Assembly: GCA_040768665.1 (NCBI GenBank)
Contig: JAXGMN010000025.1
Coordinates: forward strand, 139,817-203,816
From: JABWBD01 sp040768665
GTDB taxonomy: Bacteria; Planctomycetota; Planctomycetia; Pirellulales; Thermoguttaceae
Direction: 5' to 3'
Length of the DNA: 64,000 nt
A program made the position numbers and the translations under genes. Of this stretch, positions 42,823-51,902 are shown piece after piece; the stretch's first letter is position 1, and the number at the start of each line of letters is the position of its first letter. The notes under the pieces are model-generated. The model searched no databases and was not told the DNA's origin. It saw only the letters and a program-made list of their open reading frames with translations.

Positions 42823-43791
42823 TTATTCTCGCAAGGCTTCATGGACCATTCGCCATCGGAATCCGTTCACATTGGTGGATTCAATGAACCGGATCGCGGA
42901 GATCTGAGGCGCTGCGGCAGATTTAACCAGGAACGTCGCAATCGTCTGGGCGTAGGCTAAATCCTTCGGCAGACACTCCTGCTCCGATTCAAGAATTATC
43001 GCAACTCCAACGGAGGGACGGTCTTTCTCGAAGTTGCCGAACAACGTGGGGTAGCATCGGGCCAGCCGCTCAAACTGATTTGGGGTGGCGATATGCGCGG
43101 CGTACATGAGTGACTGGATCAGGGCGAATGTCGGGCCGACGTCCTCCGTATTGGCTTTGATCTCGCCTACTGTTGGGATATCGGTTTTGGGCGTTACGGA
43201 AAGCAACATGTCCATACCGCCGCTGCCTGCAGTTGTCGCAGGCACTCCCCTTTCCGTACACGAGCGAGTCGTCCTGAAGGGGAACACCTCATAGTCGACG
43301 AACTTCATCGTCAATGAATTGATCTTGATTTTCTCAGTAGCGTACATGAATTGCACAAGTTGCCTCGCATACCTGCTCTCCTGTCGATCCTCGGAGACCT
43401 CCCGATCCGGCCGATCAGGGCAGAAGTCTTCCGCGACATTTCTGTAAGACTTGGCGTGCTCCACACTTCTCCGAAAGAGCTCTGCAAGGAATATCGCATC
43501 CGTCGCACCGTGCCTTCGAGTGAGGCGACTTTGGGTAGCTTCAAAACGAGCGTCCTTGCTGCCTCGAAGTTCTCTAAGCTCGCGATACAGCATTTCCAAT
43601 GGCGTGATCGGCAGTATCAGCTCGGTAAGGTTGCGTTCCTCGTTGGCCACGCATTCCGTCCGCTCTACCTGCTCCGTAGGAACAAGTGTCCTAACACCAT
43701 CCAACTCGATTGTTGAGTTCCTTGCACCCATTCGGATGATCCTGCAAGGGATCGTGCTCTCTCCGTCGAAGTAGAACCCGGGATAAGCCAT
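42823..43791 (-). CDS. Unknown protein with PD-(D/E)XK-like nuclease motif
   Basis: 322 residues, family not recognised. A beta-rich N-terminus (FDGESTIPCRIIRMGARNST) is followed by a helical middle (LTELILPITPLEMLYRELRE). The C-terminal half has SGGMDMLLSVTPKTDIPTV then GEIKANTEDVGPTFALIQSL. Asp194, Glu210 and Lys212 fit the D-(X)n-E-X-K signature of the PD-(D/E)XK superfamily, and the following Gln226-containing helix fits the usual next element. I infer a nuclease-fold protein, perhaps defence-related given the accessory setting. No methyltransferase or helicase is adjacent. Confidence 0.75.
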   Translation of the reverse strand: MAYPGFYFDGESTIPCRIIRMGARNSTIELDGVRTLVPTEQVERTECVANEERNLTELILPITPLEMLYRELRELRGSKDARFEATQSRLTRRHGATDAIFLAELFRRSVEHAKSYRNVAEDFCPDRPDREVSEDRQESRYARQLVQFMYATEKIKINSLTMKFVDYEVFPFRTTRSCTERGVPATTAGSGGMDMLLSVTPKTDIPTVGEIKANTEDVGPTFALIQSLMYAAHIATPNQFERLARCYPTLFGNFEKDRPSVGVAIILESEQECLPKDLAYAQTIATFLVKSAAAPQISAIRFIESTNVNGFRWRMVHEALRE

Positions 43792-43920
43792 TTCACATTC
43801 TCCGTTCTGCTATAATGCACCATTTGTGGCCATGATAGCCCTGGCGCGCTCCTGGTTCAACCTGCCCGTGAAAATCATGCTCGGCCCTCCGTTCTTCGAT
43901 TCCAATACAGTAAGCCCTCC

Positions 43921-45228
43921 TTACGACAGAGTGAAGTCTTCTCGATCCCTCAACTCCACGACCGCCTGGTGGACTGTCCGGAAAAGTTCCGGACGCGAAG
44001 TGTGAACCGGGACCAGATACTTCGGATTGACACGTTGGACAAACCCGGCCAGGTCATCAGGAAAGATATGCCCGCTCGTATGGACCTGTAGGAAAGTTCC
44101 GCTGGCGGCGTCGACGCTCTCCTGGATTGCCCTCCACTCCGGTTGATCGAGATAGCCTGCCCAGCGGGAGTAAATGCAGCATACCTTCCCGGGCAGCTTG
44201 CCGCCAAAATCATCTCGGAGCATCGAAGGTCTGAACAGCATCAGGTATCGCGATTGGTCCTCAAAGAGCTCCGTCAGTTCGATCTGATTCGAAAAAAACC
44301 GCTCGTAGATTTTCCCCAATCGCCGCCTGTGATAGTCGTCGCGGAGATTCAAGGGATAGTAGACCCGGATTTGGTTCAATTCGGTTGGCTCAGGAACGTG
44401 AACGCCGCTTCGTGCCACTATGTCGAGAATGAACGCACTGTAGGCATCCACAACGAAGATGCGGCCAGTCTTCTGAGTGGCCCGGATGAAGCCGACGAAT
44501 CGGTCCAGGTGCTGCGGCGAGAACGATGCGAGCACGAGTCCCGGAGCCTCACGGATGTAGCCGACTATGTCTGCCTCGAGTTCCGTTTCCGTCGGGCCGG
44601 TCGTTCTGTCGCCTCCGAGGTGCGTTCCCTCCATCAAGAGCAAGTCGACAGACTTCTCCGACAACGCCTTGAACAGGATTTCTGCCATTCCGGGCTTTCG
44701 CCCGTGCAGTCGCAGATCGCCGGAGTAGAGGATTACCTTCCCTTCGGCCTCGATCAGCAGGGCCGCCGCTCCGTACACGGAGTGGTCGACGGAGTAGGCG
44801 GTCACGCGAAATGGACCGACCGTCGCAGCCTTTCCGGGAATGAGTTCCCGGTGACGCTCTTGAGGCAATTCGACTTGGTTCGCGAAGAGGCGGCCGGCCA
44901 GCATCATTTGGCTGGTTGCCTTTGTGGCGTACACCGGGATCTCGGAAAGTGTGTAGCCGAGAAGCCCCGTGTGGTCCAGGTGCGAGTGGGAGAGAAGGAT
45001 CGCTTCTGGGCTCGGATCACTGTCGAAGAGGCCCGGAACGTTCGGTAGAATTTCCGACTGGAGAAGTTCCTCCCGACTCTTGCCCCTCAAAACACGGCTG
45101 TCGAAGGAATTGCCCTCGTCATCCATCAGTGGCATGCCCACGTCGAGAATGATCCGGGAGGCCCCGCTCTCGACCTCGATGCAGTTGCCGCCTATCTGAT
45201 GAGTTCCTCGATGGATCGTGAGTCGCAT
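43921..45228 (-). CDS. RNase J-like metallo-beta-lactamase (beta-CASP) protein
   Basis: 435 residues. The MBL zinc motif is LLSHSHLDHTGLLGYTL (His81, His83, Asp85, His86). Further metal-ligand regions are VTAYSVDHSVYGAAALLIEA and VILYSGDLRLHGRKPGMAE. The beta-CASP insertion is visible in FSPQHLDRFVGFIRATQKTG. C-terminal motifs are VHTSGHIFPDDLAGFVQRVN and LVPVHTSRPELF, as in RNase J/KH-less beta-CASP ribonucleases. It lacks the long C-terminal domain of housekeeping RNase J (about 550 residues). I infer an RNA or DNA hydrolase. It follows a small membrane protein gene by 21 bases. Confidence 0.9.
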   Translation of the reverse strand: MRLTIHRGTHQIGGNCIEVESGASRIILDVGMPLMDDEGNSFDSRVLRGKSREELLQSEILPNVPGLFDSDPSPEAILLSHSHLDHTGLLGYTLSEIPVYATKATSQMMLAGRLFANQVELPQERHRELIPGKAATVGPFRVTAYSVDHSVYGAAALLIEAEGKVILYSGDLRLHGRKPGMAEILFKALSEKSVDLLLMEGTHLGGDRTTGPTETELEADIVGYIREAPGLVLASFSPQHLDRFVGFIRATQKTGRIFVVDAYSAFILDIVARSGVHVPEPTELNQIRVYYPLNLRDDYHRRRLGKIYERFFSNQIELTELFEDQSRYLMLFRPSMLRDDFGGKLPGKVCCIYSRWAGYLDQPEWRAIQESVDAASGTFLQVHTSGHIFPDDLAGFVQRVNPKYLVPVHTSRPELFRTVHQAVVELRDREDFTLS

Positions 45229-45249
45229 ATTCGTTCTCGTGCTTCGCGT

Positions 45250-45666
45250 TCAGTGGGCCAGCAGCAGACAGAGTACCCCGATGGCTCCAAAAAGGAAAGT
45301 GGTGATCAGGCAAGCGATGGCCAGCGTTCTTGCGTTGGTTCGTCGCCCGAGCCGCTGTCCGCATATCCGATGATGCGGCTCTGCCGAATTTTGTCTCGCT
45401 TCGCTAAACCGGATCGTTCTATGCACTTCCGGGTCGTCCGGGACGGCCTCCAGGAAAATGACGTGCTCGTCGGCATAATAGTTGTCGACGAAAGGCGAAT
45501 CGACCGGTGGGCCGGCAATCGATTCTCTCGTTTCAGGGGGCATCGCCACCCGGAGGCCGGTCTGCACGAGCACGGTGCCGGCGTCGATTTGGACCGCGAC
45601 GGCCGCCCCTTGAATCTGCCCTCCCGGGGTCTCCAACGAAACCGTAAGCTTCACCGGCCTGGTCAT
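45250..45666 (-). CDS. Small C-terminally anchored membrane protein
   Basis: 138 residues, with GGGAG upstream of the ATG at 45666. The N-terminal part is a soluble domain (MTRPVKLTVSLETPGGQIQG, VAMPPETRESIAGPP, DNYYADEHVIFLEAVPDDPE). A basic linker and one membrane segment at the C-terminus (LAIACLITTFLFGAIGVLCL) follow. No family is recognised. Its start lies inside the 3' end of the decayed phosphatase frame, and the RNase J-like gene follows after 21 bases, so the two may be co-expressed. Confidence 0.65.
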   Translation of the reverse strand: MTRPVKLTVSLETPGGQIQGAAVAVQIDAGTVLVQTGLRVAMPPETRESIAGPPVDSPFVDNYYADEHVIFLEAVPDDPEVHRTIRFSEARQNSAEPHHRICGQRLGRRTNARTLAIACLITTFLFGAIGVLCLLLAH

Positions 45667-46830
45667 AACGTCTTTCTCCCGCCTGGTTTGCCTGCCAAAT
45701 CTGGCCCGAGTTCACTTCGAGAGCAGTCAGCCACCCGCCCGCGTGGCAGAACGTGTCGATGCACTTCAAAAACCCGAGGTCGAGAATTCTCCCATCCGGC
45801 TGCGGACTGTGCCCACAGACAATGGTCTTTCCGGAGTAGTGCCTGGCCGCGTCCGACGGGTGAAGTGGCCGCCACAGGAGGTCCAAGCTCGACTGCTGGT
45901 CCATCGGGAAGTTCGGAACCACCCCGGCATGGACGAAGATGTGGGTATCCGTCTCGTAGTAGGGCCGGCAGTTTCGGATGAAATTCAGATGAGCCCACGG
46001 GACCTCCCTGCAATCTCGGAGGCTGTACGACTCGAGCATTTCGCTTCCGCCGAATCCGTTCCAGTACCGGAAGTCGGATTGGCCCTCACGAGCTGCCAGG
46101 AACTCTTCCCGAAGGCCGTATGCCGGGACTACTATGAGGTCGCCAACTCGGAGAAAGTTCACGTAATTCCCGGTGGCCGGGGGAATTTCCACGCCGGAAG
46201 CTCGTTCCGGGTGATATGGTAACCTGTGGATGCGAAGACCGTGCCGGGTCAAAGCTGCTTCGAGGCGGCGGCCATAGGCCGGATCCACTTTGGAGTAGTC
46301 GTTGGCCACAACCTGTTCATCGTCCAGGAAACGCACCACGCCGTCGCTGTGGCCGATGGGGTCAAAAGGTTACCGGGGAATTGCGACGCAGGTTGGATTC
46401 CGAAGAACTCGAAGAAAGTCGAATTTCGTCTCCGCCCGACTCCGGTCTGAATTCTCCCGGAAAATCTTCTCCGTGAAAATCACTTTCGTCCCGGCTGCCA
46501 CAACATTGCCGCCATCCACGACCAAGTCGGATTTCTTAATCGTCCCCAGGCAGACCAACTGCTTGCAGATCACGTCGCGGGTGATCCGATCCTCAAATCC
46601 TTTCAAGTAGTCCGGTCGATACTGAAACTTCACGAACCGCCGTTTGGAAACCTGGATCGGAGGGTAGTCGCGAATCCACACATCGGCGGTGTCGTCCAGA
46701 AACCGCAGTGGATGAGGTGTTCCTGGAGTATGGCTGCCAGGCGGTCGCAGAGGTCCGGATAAGGGTCGGCCAGCAATCGCGAGAGGTACACCAGGTTCGT
46801 TTCCCAGACGGGTTTTTCTCGAACGTTGCT
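45533..46830 (-). pseudogene. Chimeric remnant: agmatine deiminase fragment joined to PPP-type phosphatase fragment
   Basis: Reading 5' to 3' on the minus strand, the N-terminal deiminase part reads VWETNLVYLSRLLADPYPD. A frameshift near 46695-46710 (probably one lost C) leads to RFLDDTADVWIRDYPPIQVS, then LVVDGGNVVAAGTKVIFTEK. An in-frame TAA at 46370-46372 interrupts VAIPR/PFDPIGHSDGVVRFLDD. After NFLRVGDLIVVPAYGLR the text changes to EEFLAAREGQSDFRYWNGFG, SEMLESYSL, HIFVHAGVVPNFP and TIVCGHSPQPDGRIL, the C-terminal part of a PPP-family metallophosphatase. The deiminase lacks its C-terminal catalytic Cys region and the phosphatase lacks its N-terminal GDxHG/GDxxDRG motifs. Neither can be functional as read. 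Confidence 0.75.
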
Positions 46831-46883
46831 AAGTCGGCTTGTTCAAAAATCCAGCTATATGGGTGCGTCATTGAGAACGCCAT

Positions 46884-47340
46884 CAGAATGAGCGTGTTGG
46901 GCGCCTACGCGGAGTGGTGAAGAGCGGCGTGGGCCAGCGAACCACACGTTTCGAGACCTGTGCAACACGTACCTCACAACGACTAGCTCCCTCTTTCACC
47001 CGAAACCTCACTTGCTAAACAACTTGCGCCATTCTCCTTTCCGTGCAACACCCCGATGGTGCGTTGCGTGGAACCGTGGCAACCGGTCTTATGCATTAAG
47101 AGCCTATCCCAAAACCTTGAGGAGAGGGGGACAGGCACATTTTGCTCCGAAGACTCCGCAAAATGAGCCAGTCCCCGGCGGTTTTGGGATAGGCTCTAAG
47201 CCAATTGCCGGTTCCGGCGCCCTTGCCGCGGGGCTTCGGCTGGGGGTATTCTGTGCGGAGACAACCCGTCCGCTCCGCCATGCAGCATTTCGCCCCCCGG
47301 CGGCGACGGACGCTTGCAGACGAGACGAGGCGCCCAATCC
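46884..47340. other. Intergenic stretch containing palindromic element 5
   Basis: About 450 bases between the decayed deiminase region and the DUF5009-type gene. It holds the palindromic element at 47096-47199. No other gene or promoter-like pair is recognised. Confidence 0.5.
47096..47199 (+). repeat. Palindromic element 5 (A.A type), GATAGGCTC arm subfamily
   Basis: AGAGCCTATCCCAAAACC and GGTTTTGGGATAGGCTCT are perfect complements. Cores GGGGACAGGCACA and TGAGCCAGTCCCC flank an inner stem CATTTTGC/GCAAAATG. The arms match those of element 3 at 28151-28248. Confidence 0.8.
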
Positions 47341-48447
47341 ATGGATTCGACAACCCCATCCCCGGCCGGATCGCAACGGCTGATGTCCCTCGATGCCCTC
47401 CGTGGCGCCGACATGTTCCTGCTGGTCGGCCTGGCGGGCGTCTTTCACGCGCTGGCCAAGTTCTCCGACAACGCCGTGTTCCAGTTCTTGAGCCGGCAGT
47501 GCCGCCATCCCGAATGGCACGGCTTCACGCTGTACGATCTCATCTTCCCGCTGTTCATCTTCATCGTCGGCGTGGCCATACCACTGTCCTTTGAAAAGCG
47601 GCGCCAGCGAGGCGAAACGCACTGGCAACTCTACCGGCACATCGCGGTTCGAACCATCGCCCTGGCGCTGTTGGGCCTGGTCTTCTGGGGCACGCCCGGC
47701 GGAGCCCATCCGACCTGGGGATATTACAGTGTGCTCTACCGGATCGGCATCAGTTTCTTCTTCGCCGCACTGATCGTGATGCACACGCGGCCGACCGGCC
47801 AAGCCATCTCGGCCTTCGGCCTGGTGATCGGCTATTGGCTGGCGACGCGATACCTGCCTGTGCCGGGCTACGGCGCCGGCGACTTCACCGAGGCCGGCTG
47901 CCTACAAACGTATCTCTCCCAGCACGTGGCCGCCGCCTTGTCGCCCAAATTCCAGCATCTCTTCAGCATCACGCTGATCCCCTCCGTCGCCACCGCCCTG
48001 TTTGGTGCGCTCGCCGGCCACTGGCTCCGCTCCTCGCGGCTTCCCGGAGCCAAGACCGCCGGCCTGCTGCTGGCCGGAGCGGCCTTTCTCGCTGCCGCGC
48101 TGCTCGCCCAGGAGTCCGTGCCCATCAATAAGAAGATGTGGTCCGCCTCGTTCACACTGCTGACCGTCGGCCTCAGCCTCTTGCTGCTGGGCATTTCGTA
48201 CTGGCTCGTCGACGTCCGCGGCTGGCGACGAGCCGCGTTCTTCTTCGTCGTCGTCGGCATGAACCCGATCACGATCTATCTCGGCGCGAGGCTGATCGAT
48301 TTCAAGCAGATCGCCAACGTCTTCGTGGGCGGCTTCGTCGATTCATTTGGCTCCGCCGCTCCCCTGGTAACCGCCACGACGTCGGCCCTGCTGATGTGGC
48401 TCTTCCTCTACTATCTCTATGTCCACAAAGCCTTTCTGAAGATCTGA
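47341..48447 (+). CDS. DUF5009/HGSNAT-like multispanning acyltransferase
   Basis: 368 residues from the ATG at 47341. The N-terminal motif RLMSLDALRGADMFLLVGLA is typical of the heparan-alpha-glucosaminide N-acetyltransferase/NagX-like family. Many membrane segments follow, for example YDLIFPLFIFIVGVAIPLSF, VRTIALALLGLVFWG and SVLYRIGISFFFAALIV. The C-terminal AAFFFVVVGMNPITIYLGAR is also characteristic. In bacteria such proteins are linked with sugar acylation or transport across the inner membrane. A Gfo/Idh/MocA gene lies downstream on the same strand, which fits carbohydrate metabolism. Confidence 0.9.
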   Translation: MDSTTPSPAGSQRLMSLDALRGADMFLLVGLAGVFHALAKFSDNAVFQFLSRQCRHPEWHGFTLYDLIFPLFIFIVGVAIPLSFEKRRQRGETHWQLYRHIAVRTIALALLGLVFWGTPGGAHPTWGYYSVLYRIGISFFFAALIVMHTRPTGQAISAFGLVIGYWLATRYLPVPGYGAGDFTEAGCLQTYLSQHVAAALSPKFQHLFSITLIPSVATALFGALAGHWLRSSRLPGAKTAGLLLAGAAFLAAALLAQESVPINKKMWSASFTLLTVGLSLLLLGISYWLVDVRGWRRAAFFFVVVGMNPITIYLGARLIDFKQIANVFVGGFVDSFGSAAPLVTATTSALLMWLFLYYLYVHKAFLKI

Positions 48448-48480
48448 ATTCGTGCGAAGATGTTGCGATGGCCGACCGTA

Positions 48481-48633
48481 ATGCCGGACAGGTTTGCGTC
48501 ACTAGGGCCACGGATCACCGCCGAACTCGAAGCGAAGCTGTTGTCGGCGAAAGCTCGCTTGATTCTCCTGGAAAAGAAGCGGCAACTCGCACTTGAGAAA
48601 AACCCACACCCCGGAAAGGGAGCGATGCCATGA
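48481..48633 (+). CDS. Possible 50-residue helical protein coupled to the oxidoreductase
   Basis: The frame begins ATG at 48481 and ends with a TGA that overlaps the ATG of the next gene (ATGA at 48630-48633). It reads MPDRFASLGPRITAELEAKL then LSAKARLILLEKKRQLALEK, a charged amphipathic helix or short coiled coil. No ribosome site is obvious. The overlap and helix-like composition favour a real small gene, but no family is known to me. Confidence 0.4.
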   Translation: MPDRFASLGPRITAELEAKLLSAKARLILLEKKRQLALEKNPHPGKGAMP

Positions 48634-50000
48634 CTACCCAACCATCCCACAACCGTTCCGGCCTTCCAGCCAGCCGCCGTCAGTTCCTCGCACAAACCGC
48701 CGCCGCTGCCGGATTGCTTGCCTTTCCTGCGGTGCTTCGCAGCGCCTCGCCCAACTCCATGCTCCAAGTCGCCTCGATCGGCGTCGGCGGCATGGGCGGG
48801 GCCACGATGAGGAGCGTGGCCACTCACCCCAAGGTGAAGATCGTTGCCCTATGCGACGTGGATCAGAAGTCTCTCGACGCCGCGGCGAAGGTTCATCCGG
48901 ACGCATCGCAACACAAGGATTGGCGCGAACTGCTCGCCGGCGAGGCTGACAAGTTCGACGCCGTGACGATCGGCACACCCGACCACATGCACGCCGCGCC
49001 CGCCGTGACGGCACTGCGGGCGAAGAAGCATCTTTACCTGCAGAAGCCCATGGCGACCACGCTCCACGAGTGCCGCGTGATTACGCGGGAAGCGGGCGCG
49101 GCCGGCGTCGTCACCCAACTCGGCAATCAGGGCCGCTCCAGCGTCGAAAGCCGCCTCACCGTGCAACTCCTCCGCAGCGGCGCCATCGGCCGCATCAAGG
49201 AGGTCATCCTTTGGGAAAACAAGAAGCTGAGCTGGTGGCCGAAGAATACCGAGCTCCGCGCCTCCGGCGATGCGATCCCGAAAGGTCTCGAATGGGACCT
49301 TTGGCTGGGCGTGCAGGAGCCGCGTCCCTACCTCGAAAACACCTACCATCCGAAAACCTGGCGGGCCTGGTTCGATTTCGGCGTGGGGGAGATGGGCGAC
49401 ATGGGATGCCATCACTTCGATATCTCCTTCGACGCGATGAAACTCACCGCTCCTCTCCGCGTGCGGCAGATCACGCCCGGCAGCAGCGGCCCTCTCTGGG
49501 GAAAGCAGCGGGTGGTCGAGATGGTTTTCCCCGGCAACGACCTGACCGCTGGCGACACGGTTCAGCTCACCTGGCACGACGGCGGCATCGAACCGGACCG
49601 CAGCAAGATCGCGCTTCCCAAAGACGTCGGCCCGTTTCCCGAATCCGCTACCTGTTGGATCGGGGAATCGGGATCGATTTTCAAGAACTACCGGCGGGGC
49701 CGGCCAGTCGTTTTGCCGGAGAAAAACCTTCCAGCGGAGAATTACCCAAGAGATCCCGAGCCGCAAGACCACTATCACGACTGGGTCGACGCGATTCTTC
49801 AAGGCCGGAAAGCCTGCGACGACTTTGCCCACGGCGGCCCGCTGACCGAGACGGTACTTGTCGGCGCCATGGCCGACCGCGTCGCCGGCAAGTGGCTCGA
49901 GTGGGACCGCGAGTCGCAGGAATTCACCAACAGCCCCGAGGCCACCGCGCTGGTTCGCCGCAACTACCGCGAGGGCTGGAAAATCGCCGGCCTGGGTTGA
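48630..50000 (+). CDS. Tat-exported Gfo/Idh/MocA-family oxidoreductase
   Basis: 456 residues. Tat signal SRRQFLAQTAAAAGLLAFPA ends near RSASPN. NAD-binding motifs are LQVASIGVGGMGGATMRSVA (GxGxxG), IVALCDVDQKSLDAA and HLYLQKPMATTLHECRVITR, where the EKP motif is QKP and keeps the Lys. The C-terminal part includes FDFGVGEMGDMGCHHFDIS, typical of the planctomycete group of these enzymes. The substrate is probably a sugar or derivative. It may form a unit with the DUF5009-type gene and the 50-codon frame upstream. Confidence 0.92.
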   Translation: MTTQPSHNRSGLPASRRQFLAQTAAAAGLLAFPAVLRSASPNSMLQVASIGVGGMGGATMRSVATHPKVKIVALCDVDQKSLDAAAKVHPDASQHKDWRELLAGEADKFDAVTIGTPDHMHAAPAVTALRAKKHLYLQKPMATTLHECRVITREAGAAGVVTQLGNQGRSSVESRLTVQLLRSGAIGRIKEVILWENKKLSWWPKNTELRASGDAIPKGLEWDLWLGVQEPRPYLENTYHPKTWRAWFDFGVGEMGDMGCHHFDISFDAMKLTAPLRVRQITPGSSGPLWGKQRVVEMVFPGNDLTAGDTVQLTWHDGGIEPDRSKIALPKDVGPFPESATCWIGESGSIFKNYRRGRPVVLPEKNLPAENYPRDPEPQDHYHDWVDAILQGRKACDDFAHGGPLTETVLVGAMADRVAGKWLEWDRESQEFTNSPEATALVRRNYREGWKIAGLG

Positions 50001-50225
50001 GGGGCCTGACTGCCGGCCCTCGGGATGGCTGGTATTGGCCCCCTCAGCATCCGGCTTCGAGCTCGCCAGCACTGACCCCGACAGGGCGGCAGGATTATTG
50101 CCGAGCCGGTACTGCGGGCTTTTCCTGATTGCGGATCGGGACCGCGGCGTCTTAAACTGCTTATCCCTTCAGCCGTCCAAGGGTTCCGGGCAACGGAGTT
50201 CCTGGGGCCCTTTTTTCTTTCCGTT

Positions 50226-50582
50226 ATGGGTGCCGAAGACCAGATCGCCGTGGAAACGCTGACCCGGCCGCGGAAGCAGGACAGACGCGGTGAAAGGGAG
50301 CCAAGAGTCCTTCCACCGTATGCGGTCGTCGTATTCAACGACGACCTGCACACGTTTGCCTACGTGATCGAGACGTTCGTGAAGGTTTTCGGCTATCCCG
50401 CGGAGAAGTGCTGCACGCTCGCGGTTCAGATCCACAACACCGGCCGGGGAGTTGTCTGGTCGGGGCCGAAGGAAGTCGCGGAGTTGAAGCGGGACCAGAT
50501 CCGCTCGGCGGGCCCCGATTTCCACGCCGAGCAGAAGGTCGACTTCCCATTGGACGTGACCATCGAGCCCATGCCGGGATGA
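50226..50582 (+). CDS. clpS: ATP-dependent Clp protease adaptor ClpS
   Basis: 118 residues. ClpS delivers N-degron substrates to ClpAP. The core is clear: PPYAVVVFNDDLHTFAYVIE (the NDD substrate-binding motif), VFGYPAEKCCTLAVQIHNTG, then RGVVWSGPKEVAELKRDQI. The N-terminal extension (RPRKQDRRGEREPRVLP) is unstructured, as usual. The C-terminal extension (VDFPLDVTIEPMPG) is longer than in E. coli. The gene stands alone; ClpA is not in the window. Confidence 0.93.
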   Translation: MGAEDQIAVETLTRPRKQDRRGEREPRVLPPYAVVVFNDDLHTFAYVIETFVKVFGYPAEKCCTLAVQIHNTGRGVVWSGPKEVAELKRDQIRSAGPDFHAEQKVDFPLDVTIEPMPG

Positions 50583-50705
50583 CGCCCGGGTGCTGAAAGA
50601 GGTCCTTACTGATCGGGTTCTTCGGGCCGTGAGCGGCGTCGAGCCAGGCGGCGCTGGACAACGCCGGTCTTCATCAAGCTGATCCCGGCGGCAACGAGTG
50701 TTCAA

Positions 50706-51659
50706 TTATTCCGGCTTCCCGGCCGGGCGCCGCTTCACCATCTCGCCCAGATGGAGCACCACCGACTCGGCGATGACTTCCGGATCGTAGCCGCCTTCCA
50801 GGACGCTGATCACCCTGCCGCCGCAGTACGTCTCGGCAGCGTCCAGCACCAGGTTCGTCAGGGTGCCGTAATCTTCGACCTCGAGGCCGAGATTACCGAC
50901 CGGATCGAGCCGGTGCGCATCCCAACCGGCGCTGATAAAGATCAGTTGCGGCTTGATTTTGGCGGCAAACCGATCCAGCCCAAGGTGGAACAGCGAAAGA
51001 TAATCCTTGCGGGAGATGCCGAAGGAGACCGGGAGGTTGAGCGTGGTGCCCAGGCCGTCGCCCGATCCAGTCTCGTCTTCCAGGCCGGTGCCGGGAAAGA
51101 AAGGCCAGCGGTGGATCGAGAAGAAACCGACTTGGGGATCTTCCCAGAAGGTCGCCTGCGTGCCATTGCCGTGGTGGACATCCCAGTCGACGATCAGGAT
51201 GCGGTCGAGGCCCAGGTCATTGATCGCCATCTTGGCGCCGATGGCAATGTTGTTGAACAGGCAGAAGCCCATGGCGCGATTGGCTAGCGCGTGGTGCCCC
51301 GGCGGCCGGACCAGGCAGACCGCCTGGGTATCCTCGCCGGCAACGATCCGGCGCGCGGCATCGCAGACGGTCCCGGCTGCGCGCAGCGCGACGTCGTACG
51401 AGGAGGGGCTGCACACGGTGTCGATGTCCAGATCTCCGCCGCCCGACTTGGCTATCGCCCACACCTCGTCGATGTAGCGCAAGGAATGGATCCGGGCGAG
51501 TTGGTGGCGCGGGACCGGTTCCCACTCGGGTTGCCTGCAAAGCCGGTCCAAGCCCGCTCTGGCCAGATGTTCGGGAATCTCGCGGAGGCGTTCCGCGCGC
51601 TCGGGATGGGCGCCGGTCTCGTGCTGCAGAAAACAAGGATTGCTGTAAAGCAGGGTCAT
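50706..51659 (-). CDS. Histone-deacetylase-family protein (class II type)
   Basis: 317 residues from the ATG at 51659. Catalytic motifs are intact: CLVRPPGHHALANRAMGFCL (His pair), RILIVDWDVHHGNGTQATFW (zinc Asp and His), IFISAGWDAHRLDPVGN (zinc Asp) and VISVLEGGYDPEV (Tyr region). Bacterial relatives deacetylate acetyl-polyamines, acetyl-lysine or acetoin-type compounds; the exact substrate cannot be chosen. The length (about 310) is standard. It stands alone, divergent from the HEAT/Met-rich secreted protein gene. Confidence 0.93.
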   Translation of the reverse strand: MTLLYSNPCFLQHETGAHPERAERLREIPEHLARAGLDRLCRQPEWEPVPRHQLARIHSLRYIDEVWAIAKSGGGDLDIDTVCSPSSYDVALRAAGTVCDAARRIVAGEDTQAVCLVRPPGHHALANRAMGFCLFNNIAIGAKMAINDLGLDRILIVDWDVHHGNGTQATFWEDPQVGFFSIHRWPFFPGTGLEDETGSGDGLGTTLNLPVSFGISRKDYLSLFHLGLDRFAAKIKPQLIFISAGWDAHRLDPVGNLGLEVEDYGTLTNLVLDAAETYCGGRVISVLEGGYDPEVIAESVVLHLGEMVKRRPAGKPE

Positions 51660-51902
51660 TCGCACCGACTCCCGAACCTGCCGCAGTGGATTCCGAACGC
51701 ATCCATGCGCAAACGCTTAGGCCTGACTCTCACTTACTCTAAACGTACCCGGGTTGGTCTGTCAAACGTCCTCCGGACGGGTTGGGCAATCCGGGCGGGC
51801 TTTCCGGGTGCCGCGCTTGACATCGCCACCCTGCGGGTGGTAGCCTAGACAACGTGGAGTTACTGTTCCAAAAGCCGTTCGGCGCTAGAGGTTGCGTAAG
51901 CT

